Source of the DNA: Flavobacterium psychrophilum
GTDB lineage: Bacteria > Bacteroidota > Bacteroidia > Flavobacteriales > Flavobacteriaceae
Reading direction: 5' to 3'
Assembly: GCA_022729635.1 (NCBI GenBank)
Contig: DZAU01000098.1
Location: 1-5,855 of the forward strand
DNA length: 5,855 nt
Within the stretch, counting starts at the first letter, position 1, and each line of letters begins with the position of its first letter. Below the pieces are notes generated by a model that was given only the letters and a program-made list of their open reading frames with translations, did no database searches and was not told the DNA's origin. The translations under genes and the position numbers were made by a program. This document shows positions 1-4,648 of the stretch, one piece after another.

Positions 1-8
1 AATCTTCG

Positions 9-16
9 TACCTTTG
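9..16 (+). promoter_or_regulatory. Bacteroidota -7 promoter element for the CvfB-like gene
   Basis: TACCTTTG matches the Bacteroidota sigma factor -7 consensus TAnnTTTG exactly. It lies 23 bases before the ATG at 40, so transcription would start near 20-24 and leave a leader of about 15-20 bases. The -33 element would fall left of the window edge and cannot be checked. The match and its position are seen directly; promoter activity is inferred. Confidence 0.6.
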
Positions 17-39
17 CACTTTAGAAAATACAAGAAATA

Positions 40-894
40 ATGATTGAAATAGGAAAATACAACACACTTACTATATTGCGTGATACCAAAGTTGGATTGT
101 TTTTGGGAAGTCCAGAAAAAGATCCCGAAGGAATTCACGACATACTTTTACCCAATAAATACGTTCCAAATGAATTTGAAATAGGCGAGGAAATCATCGT
201 TTTTGTTTATTTAGACCACGAAGAGCGTCCCGTAGCTACCACATTGGAACCTTATATTTTATTGAATGAATTTGCGCTATTGCGTGTGAATTATATGAAT
301 CAAATTGGAGCTTTTATGGATTGGGGAATGGAAAAAGATATTCTTGTTCCATTCAAAGAACAAGCCAGACCAATGGAAAAAGGAAAGCGCTATTTAGTTT
401 ATCTTTATATGGACGAAAAAACAAATCGGTTGGTGGCTTCCAGTAAAATCAACCAGTTTTTGAATAACGACAATCTTACAGTCGAAAAAGGAGAAGAAGT
501 AGATTTGATTGTATCTCACATTACCGAAATTGGCATCAATGTTATCATCAATGAGCAACACAAAGGCTTGTTGTATAAAGACGAAGTTTATGATGATGCG
601 ATACGCACCGGAGACAGAATGCGTGGTTATATCAAGAATATTCGCCCCGATAATAAAATTGATGTTTCTCTCCAAATTCAAGGTTATCAAAGCATTGAAC
701 CCAATGCCGATAAAATTCTTGATGAATTAAGAGCAAGCCGTGGATTTTTGAGATTGAATGACAATTCACATCCCGAAGACATCAAAACGGTTTTGAAAAT
801 GAGCAAAAAAACCTTCAAGAAAGCCATTGGAGCTTTGTATAAAGAGAAATTAATCGAGATAAAGGAAGACGGAATTTATTTGGTAAAAGAATAA
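40..894 (+). CDS. CvfB/YitL-family S1-domain RNA-binding protein
   Basis: This 284-residue protein has the architecture of the CvfB (Staphylococcus) / YitL (Bacillus) family: three S1-like OB-fold units followed by a C-terminal winged helix. Approximate limits are residues 1-68, 70-138, 147-213 and 222-284. The second unit shows the S1 pattern around residues 89-105 (IGAFMDWGMEKDILVP) and the third around 164-180. The end (MSKKTFKKAIGALYKEKLI, 254-272) reads as a helix-turn-helix-like segment of the winged helix. There is no signal peptide or membrane segment, so it should be a soluble cytoplasmic protein. In Firmicutes, family members bind RNA and affect virulence or cell-surface genes; the target here is unknown. 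Length fits the family and the frame is intact. The start follows an exact -7 element by a short leader, and no upstream in-frame start is visible. Automated annotation sometimes labels such proteins GntR-like regulators because of the winged helix. Confidence 0.88.
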   Translation: MIEIGKYNTLTILRDTKVGLFLGSPEKDPEGIHDILLPNKYVPNEFEIGEEIIVFVYLDHEERPVATTLEPYILLNEFALLRVNYMNQIGAFMDWGMEKDILVPFKEQARPMEKGKRYLVYLYMDEKTNRLVASSKINQFLNNDNLTVEKGEEVDLIVSHITEIGINVIINEQHKGLLYKDEVYDDAIRTGDRMRGYIKNIRPDNKIDVSLQIQGYQSIEPNADKILDELRASRGFLRLNDNSHPEDIKTVLKMSKKTFKKAIGALYKEKLIEIKEDGIYLVKE

Positions 895-898
895 ATTC
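872..898. terminator. AT-rich hairpin spanning the convergent gene ends, possible bidirectional terminator
   Basis: GAATTTATT (872-880) and AATAAATTC (890-898) are perfect 9-base inverted repeats around a 9-base loop, and a T-G wobble (881/889) can extend the stem. The hairpin contains the TAA stop of the CvfB-like gene and ends four bases before the stop of the opposing DUF3943 gene. Only 7 bases separate the two genes, so any terminator must overlap coding sequence. The stem is mostly A-T pairs and neither side has a strong U-run, so it would be a weak intrinsic terminator. The repeat is seen; termination is inferred. Confidence 0.35.
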
Positions 899-901
899 AA
901 A

Positions 902-1804
902 TTAAAAACTTGCAGAAAAATTTACTCCCCAGATAGGGTTTTTTGAGAATTGATTGACGCCAACAGGAGCAATATTCATTTGAGTTTTTACTTTTTCTTT
1001 GTAACCAAATCCGTCTAAAATTGTATTAAATGGATCCATCAGAAATAAGGTTGTTATTCCAAGAACTCTAGATTTCAAAACTTTTTTATCGTGTTTTATG
1101 ATAGATTTCTTCGCATAGAAAAAGCCTTCGCCTACTACAGAACCTACAACCGGAGTTATGATAAGGTCTTGAATTGATGGTATTTCGGCAAAAGCTTCAA
1201 TTCCATATTCCCAAAAGAAAGTGGACATAACTGCAGAATATCCAAAAGACTCTAAAACAGTAAATCCACTACTTCGGGCAGTCATATAATAAATACCGCC
1301 AAAATAAGGATGTGTAATCCAGTTTAGCACCCAATTGTCTTCATCCCAAACAGGACCCGCTTTTACGTTTTGTTTCCATTTCCATAAAATTCCATTTTCT
1401 TTTATAGATTCTTTATCCCAATTAGTCACACTCTCCGGCATAATCCAAAGCACACCAAAACCCACGACAGCAGTACCAGCGTATAAAACACTAGCATACC
1501 CTAATCTTCTATAATCTCTAAATGGTGGCGGATAAATGATGGAATCATTTTTCTGTGGTGGAACAATAGAATCGGTTTTTATATTTATCGTATCTTCAAA
1601 AACTTCTTTTGTATCATCCGAACAGACTAATGTGCTGTCAACTATATTTATTGGAGTTAGATTTTCTAAATTGCTGCTATCTGTTTGTTGTGCATAAGAA
1701 AATGTACAAAAAAGGAATAAAAATAAGTAGTAAAAAATGGTTTTAGTGTGATTCATATTGAAAAAATAAAATATAAAACTCTTAATGAGCGAGTTATATT
1801 TCAT
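902..1804 (-). CDS. Exported DUF3943-family envelope protein
   Basis: The 300-residue product begins with a hydrophobic export signal. The best signal peptide starts at Met17 (minus-strand ATG at 1754-1756): MNHTK, then a Phe/Leu/Tyr-rich core, then a cleavage-like SYA-QQ at residues 36-40. The true start may therefore be 1756 (284 aa); the longer start is reported because it follows the promoter at 1872-1879 and cannot be excluded. After the signal comes an acidic, Ser/Thr/Pro-rich linker (about 41-96), then a folded domain. Its conserved blocks are NWITHPYFGGIYYMTARSSG (161-180) and FWEYGIEAF with PSIQDLIITPVVGSVVGE (197-226), which I recognise as DUF3943-like. The protein ends in Phe (FSASF), as many outer-membrane barrel proteins do, so an outer-membrane or periplasmic location is plausible. 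No catalytic motif is visible and no function is assigned. It sits on the strand opposite its neighbours and interrupts the cvfB-men arrangement. Confidence 0.75.
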   Translation of the reverse strand: MKYNSLIKSFIFYFFNMNHTKTIFYYLFLFLFCTFSYAQQTDSSNLENLTPINIVDSTLVCSDDTKEVFEDTINIKTDSIVPPQKNDSIIYPPPFRDYRRLGYASVLYAGTAVVGFGVLWIMPESVTNWDKESIKENGILWKWKQNVKAGPVWDEDNWVLNWITHPYFGGIYYMTARSSGFTVLESFGYSAVMSTFFWEYGIEAFAEIPSIQDLIITPVVGSVVGEGFFYAKKSIIKHDKKVLKSRVLGITTLFLMDPFNTILDGFGYKEKVKTQMNIAPVGVNQFSKNPIWGVNFSASF

Positions 1805-1871
1805 TATGTTTTTGGTTTACGTAAAAAAAAAGAGACGGATTTAATGTGTTATTCCTGAATATTTACGTGTG

Positions 1872-1879
1872 CAAATATA
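1872..1879 (-). promoter_or_regulatory. Bacteroidota -7 promoter element for the DUF3943 gene
   Basis: Read on the minus strand the site is TATATTTG, an exact match to TAnnTTTG. It lies 67 bases before the ATG at 1804 and 115 bases before the alternative ATG at 1756. The usual -33 TTTG is not seen about 19 bases upstream, where the sequence is an A/T-rich tract, so the call rests on one element. The predicted 5' leader (about 1805-1865) contains a run of nine T on the minus strand (nine A at 1819-1827 region on plus) and no obvious structure. Confidence 0.45.
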
Positions 1880-1948
1880 GTTAAAAATAATTTTTTTGAG
1901 GAGTTTTTAAAAACACCTATTTATTTAATTTCAGAAGTAATAGAAAAA

Positions 1949-1971
1949 TGTAAAAAAGGTCTATTTTTACA
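1949..1971. promoter_or_regulatory. Perfect inverted repeat before menB, possible operator or promoter
   Basis: TGTAAAAA (1949-1956) and TTTTTACA (1964-1971) form a perfect 8-base inverted repeat around a 7-base spacer, and the right arm ends 22 bases before the menB ATG. A 23-base dyad at this distance is compatible with a dimeric repressor site or a short hairpin. It overlaps TATTTTTA (1962-1969), which misses the -7 consensus TAnnTTTG only at its last base and could be the menB promoter. The repeat is seen; the regulatory role is inferred, and AT-rich spacers produce dyads by chance. Confidence 0.35.
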
Positions 1972-1993
1972 CTACTAATTTAAAACGAAAATA

Positions 1994-2824
1994 ATGGATT
2001 GGATAACCGTCAAAGAATATGAAGACATAACCTATAAAAAATGTAATGGCGTTGCCAGAATTGCATTCAATAGACCTAATGTACGCAATGCTTTTCGACC
2101 TAAAACAACTTCCGAATTATTGCAGGCATTTCACGATGCTCAGGAAGACACATCAATTGGTGTGGTTTTGCTTTCGGCAGAAGGGCCAAGTTCTAAAGAT
2201 GGTGTTTGGTCATTTTGTAGCGGAGGCGATCAAAAAGCTCGTGGTCACCAAGGTTATGTAGGCGAAGATGGCTATCATAGATTAAACATTTTAGATGTCC
2301 AACGATTAATTCGTTTTATGCCAAAAGCTGTAATTGCTGTGGTCCCAGGTTGGGCTGTTGGTGGTGGTCACAGTTTGCATGTGGTTTGCGATTTGACATT
2401 GGCAAGTAAAGAACACGCTATTTTTAAACAAACCGATGCCGATGTCACTAGTTTTGATGGGGGTTATGGCTCCGCTTATTTAGCAAAAATGGTGGGTCAG
2501 AAAAAAGCTCGCGAGATTTTCTTTCTTGGAAGAAATTATTCTGCACAAGAAGCTATGGATATGGGAATGGTCAATGCTGTGATTCCTCACGACGAATTAG
2601 AAGACACAGCTTTTGAATGGGCTCAGGAAATATTACAAAAATCGCCAACTTCTATCAAAATGCTGAAATTTGCTATGAATTTAACGGATGATGGAATGGT
2701 AGGTCAACAAGTTTTTGCTGGCGAAGCCACTCGATTAGCCTATATGACTGAAGAAGCCAAAGAAGGCAGAAATGCTTTTCTCGAAAAAAGAAAACCAAAT
2801 TTTGAAAAAAAATGGCTTCCGTAA
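1994..2824 (+). CDS. menB: 1,4-dihydroxy-2-naphthoyl-CoA synthase (MenB)
   Basis: MenB is a cytoplasmic crotonase-fold enzyme that cyclises o-succinylbenzoyl-CoA to 1,4-dihydroxy-2-naphthoyl-CoA in menaquinone synthesis. The 276-residue protein is full length. It has the N-terminal FNRPNVRNAF (25-34), the first oxyanion-hole segment CSGGDQKARGHQGY (75-88), the second GWAVGGGHSLH (119-129), and QTDADVTSFDGGYGSAYLA (146-164). It ends with the family's RKPNFEKKWLP tail (266-276). By alignment with well-studied homologues, Ser153 and Asp155 match the active-site Ser and Asp, and Tyr250 the C-terminal active-site Tyr. Asp148 occupies the position that is Asp in Mycobacterium tuberculosis MenB and Gly in E. 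coli MenB; that Asp stands in for a bound bicarbonate, so this enzyme is predicted to be bicarbonate-independent. It is the first gene of a plus-strand run with menA. The start is well placed, because MDWITVKEYEDITYKKCNGV matches the family's N-terminus. Confidence 0.97.
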   Translation: MDWITVKEYEDITYKKCNGVARIAFNRPNVRNAFRPKTTSELLQAFHDAQEDTSIGVVLLSAEGPSSKDGVWSFCSGGDQKARGHQGYVGEDGYHRLNILDVQRLIRFMPKAVIAVVPGWAVGGGHSLHVVCDLTLASKEHAIFKQTDADVTSFDGGYGSAYLAKMVGQKKAREIFFLGRNYSAQEAMDMGMVNAVIPHDELEDTAFEWAQEILQKSPTSIKMLKFAMNLTDDGMVGQQVFAGEATRLAYMTEEAKEGRNAFLEKRKPNFEKKWLP

Positions 2825-2825
2825 G

Positions 2826-2860
2826 GAAGTACGAAGTTAGAAGTACAAAATACGAAGTTG
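2826..2860 (+). repeat. Degenerate heptamer array, GAAGTAC-like (5 units)
   Basis: Five 7-base units sit back to back right after the menB stop: GAAGTAC, GAAGTTA, GAAGTAC, AAAATAC and GAAGTTG. Four of the five start with GAAGT and the fourth is degenerate. The array is strictly in 7-base register and noncoding. Similar short heptamer arrays occur between flavobacterial genes as far as I recall; this was not searched. Confidence 0.7.
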
Positions 2861-2867
2861 CTAACCT

Positions 2868-2907
2868 CAAACCATAAACCACTAAACCACAAACCTCAAA
2901 CCTCAAA
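2868..2907 (+). repeat. Degenerate heptamer array, CAAACCT-like (about 5.5 units)
   Basis: The second half of the menB-menA spacer is made of units CAAACCA, TAAACCA, CTAAACCA (8 bases), CAAACCT and CAAACCT, plus a partial CAAA whose last A is the first base of the menA ATG. Its consensus differs from the array just upstream, with a 7-base CTAACCT junction (2861-2867) between them. The strand is almost free of G across the array, so the menA ribosome-binding region is an unstructured A/C-rich leader without a Shine-Dalgarno sequence. Confidence 0.7.
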
Positions 2908-3830
2908 TGAAACATTGGATTCAAGCCGCAAGATTAAGAACCTTGCCATTATCAGTTTCCGGAATAATAGTGGGAAGTATGTATGCCATGTCTCAATCTA
3001 TGTTCAATTGGAAAATTGTAATTTTTGCATTTACAACCACTTTGGGCTTTCAAGTTTTGTCCAATTTTGCCAATGATTATGGTGATGGTATAAAAGGAAC
3101 AGACAACGATGATAGAATTGGGCCTAAAAGAGCCATTCAGAGTGGTACGATTTCTCCAAAATCAATGAAAAAAGCGATGATTTTGACATCAATTCTGACA
3201 TTAATTTCAGCTATTTTATTGATTTATTTTTCGTTTAAAGAGGAATATTTTATTTATTCAATGATTTTTTTGATACTCGGAATATTAGCAATTGCATCTG
3301 CGATTCGATATACGGTAGGAACTGGAGCTTATGGTTATAAAGGATTTGGAGATGTTTTTGTATTCGTGTTTTTTGGTTTGGTAAGTACAATTGGGATTTA
3401 TTTTATGTTTGCAAAAAGAATAGATTGGCTGCTATTTTTACCGGCAACTGCCATAGGATTATTGAGTGTTGGGGTTTTAAATTTAAACAATATGCGGGAT
3501 GAAGCCTCAGACAGAAAGTCAAATAAAAATACTATTGTAGTGAAAATTGGTGTAGCAAAAGCAAAAAAATACCACTATTTTCTAATTGTTTCTGCAATGG
3601 TTTTAGTTTTGGTTTTTGCGATTATTAATAATTTTCACTTTGATCAATACTTGTTTTTATTGGCTTACATACCTTTAACAAAACATTTAATTACGGTTTA
3701 TAAAAATCAAAAAGTCAAAGAATTAGATCCTGAATTAAAAAAATTAGCACTAAGTACTTTTGCGCTCTCCGTTTTATTGGCGTTGAGTATGATTTTCTTT
3801 CTTTCAGATTTGTTAGTTAATAATTATTAA
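2907..3830 (+). CDS. menA: 1,4-dihydroxy-2-naphthoate polyprenyltransferase (MenA)
   Basis: MenA is an integral membrane UbiA-family enzyme that attaches a polyprenyl chain to 1,4-dihydroxy-2-naphthoate and decarboxylates it, giving demethylmenaquinone. The 307-residue protein shows both Asp-rich prenyl-diphosphate/Mg2+ motifs: NDYGD with following acidic residues (56-60, to D69) and NNMRDEASD (194-202). It also has the MenA-typical N-terminus WIQAARLRTLPLSVSGIIVG (4-23), PKRAIQSGTIS (73-83) and the YGYKGFGDVFVFVFFG block (142-157). About eight or nine hydrophobic segments are visible, for example near 13-29, 36-52, 91-108, 114-131, 148-167, 175-193, 224-240, 246-262 and 280-300, as expected for UbiA proteins. 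It follows menB by 82 bases filled with heptamer repeats, so co-transcription is likely. Chain length of the prenyl donor cannot be read from the sequence. MKHWIQAARLRTLP is a typical start. Confidence 0.96.
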   Translation: MKHWIQAARLRTLPLSVSGIIVGSMYAMSQSMFNWKIVIFAFTTTLGFQVLSNFANDYGDGIKGTDNDDRIGPKRAIQSGTISPKSMKKAMILTSILTLISAILLIYFSFKEEYFIYSMIFLILGILAIASAIRYTVGTGAYGYKGFGDVFVFVFFGLVSTIGIYFMFAKRIDWLLFLPATAIGLLSVGVLNLNNMRDEASDRKSNKNTIVVKIGVAKAKKYHYFLIVSAMVLVLVFAIINNFHFDQYLFLLAYIPLTKHLITVYKNQKVKELDPELKKLALSTFALSVLLALSMIFFLSDLLVNNY

Positions 3831-3853
3831 ATGAATCTTTAAATTTATTTAAA

Positions 3854-4531
3854 ATGAAAATAACATTCTACGGTCATGCATCATTAGGAATCGAAGTTGG
3901 CGGCAAGCATATTTTGGTTGACCCTTATATTTCTGCCAATCCAAACGCATCACATATCAACATCAATGAGTTGAGTGCCGATTATATTCTTTTGACACAC
4001 GCTCACAGTGATCATATTCTTGATGTGGAATATATTGCAGGAAGAACAAATGCCGTTATTGTTTCTAATTACGAAGTGGCGTCCCATTTTGGAGAGAAAG
4101 GGTTAAAATATCATCCAATGAATCACGGTGGAAGTTGGAATTTCGATTTTGGGAAAGTAAAATATGTAAATGCTGTTCATTCCAGTTCTTTTCCTGATGG
4201 AAACTATGGTGGAAATCCTGGTGGTTTTGTCATCGAAAGCGAGCACAAAAACATATATATTGCTGGCGATACTGCGCTTACAATGGATATGAAACTCATT
4301 CCGATGCGAACCAAACTTGACTTGGCAATTCTCCCGATAGGCAATAATTTTACTATGGACATTGATGACGCTATAATTGCTTCAGATTTTGTTGAATGTG
4401 ATAAAATACTGGGCGTTCACTACGATACATTTGGTTATATCGAAATCAATCACGAAGATGCCATTCGTAAATTTTTTGATAAAGGAAAAGATTTAATGCT
4501 ATTGGAAATTGGCGAAAGCATTGAATTGTAA
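3854..4531 (+). CDS. UPF0173-family metal-dependent hydrolase (metallo-beta-lactamase fold)
   Basis: The 225-residue protein is a full-length member of the UPF0173/YtkL-like metal-dependent hydrolases, a compact metallo-beta-lactamase fold. The N-terminus MKITFYGHASLGIEVGGKHI and LVDPYISANP (21-30) are family hallmarks. The metal-binding motif is HAHSDH (49-54: His49, His51, Asp53, His54). Further probable ligands are His109 (AVHSSS), Asp139 (AGDTALT) and His189 (GVHYDTFGYIEI). All expected ligands are present, so it should bind two metal ions and be active. There is no signal peptide, so it is cytoplasmic. The physiological substrate of the family is not established. It starts 23 bases after menA with no promoter motif between, which suggests one transcript with menB-menA. 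A menaquinone-related role, such as acting on a CoA thioester, is conceivable, but genomic position is the only hint. Confidence 0.92.
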   Translation: MKITFYGHASLGIEVGGKHILVDPYISANPNASHININELSADYILLTHAHSDHILDVEYIAGRTNAVIVSNYEVASHFGEKGLKYHPMNHGGSWNFDFGKVKYVNAVHSSSFPDGNYGGNPGGFVIESEHKNIYIAGDTALTMDMKLIPMRTKLDLAILPIGNNFTMDIDDAIIASDFVECDKILGVHYDTFGYIEINHEDAIRKFFDKGKDLMLLEIGESIEL

Positions 4532-4545
4532 TGGCATTAATAATT

Positions 4546-4631
4546 AGGAGCTTATTCCTGCTGTACGCTTTATCTCATGTGGTGAACACCGCCACAAGAG
4601 GAAATTGCGAAAGCAATTCGACCATCAGGAC
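4546..4631. repeat. Structured intergenic element with two hairpins, resembling a dispersed flavobacterial repeat
   Basis: These 86 bases are about 48% G+C, clearly richer than the surroundings. The left part holds AGGA/TCCT (4546-4549 with 4556-4559). A central stem pairs 4574-4584 with 4590-4600 (10 of 11 pairs, one G-T, one A-A mismatch) around a 5-base loop. A second stem AATTGC/GCAATT (4603-4608 with 4613-4618) closes a GAAA tetraloop. TCCTG (4556-4560) can alternatively pair with CAGGA (4626-4630) and enclose both hairpins. From memory, flavobacterial genomes carry many intergenic copies of an element with left end like AGGAGCT-ATTCC-TGCT and right end like ATCAGG around a variable stem; this looks like a diverged copy. 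It could be a REP-like mobile element, an RNA, or simply a terminator for the men transcript. Confidence 0.5.
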
Positions 4632-4648
4632 AATCAACACATAAAAAA

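Noticed and set aside
394..690. Minus-strand open frame of 98 codons inside the CvfB-like gene
   Set aside because: It lies wholly antisense to a well-supported gene, has no promoter or family resemblance, and its composition fits a shadow frame.
2673..2924. Minus-strand open frame of 83 codons across the menB end, the heptamer arrays and the menA start
   Set aside because: The apparent protein is translated repeat sequence plus antisense coding DNA, so it is not a gene.
2858..3076. Plus-strand frame beginning in the heptamer array and overlapping menA out of frame
   Set aside because: Its first residues are translated repeats and the rest overlaps conserved menA motifs in another frame.
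3831..3842. ATG-AAT-CTT-TAA directly after the menA stop, as a leader peptide
   Set aside because: Three codons in AT-rich DNA arise easily by chance and nothing suggests attenuation.
3838..3853. TTTAAAT-TT-ATTTAAA dyad just before the hydrolase start
   Set aside because: It is low-complexity A/T sequence with a 2-base centre, too short to form a hairpin loop, and is most simply an AT-rich translation leader.
4426..4433. TACATTTG, an exact -7 promoter match inside the hydrolase gene, possibly serving the TPR gene
   Set aside because: It encodes part of the conserved HYDTFGY segment, has no -33 partner, and is over 200 bases from the next start, so a chance match is more likely.
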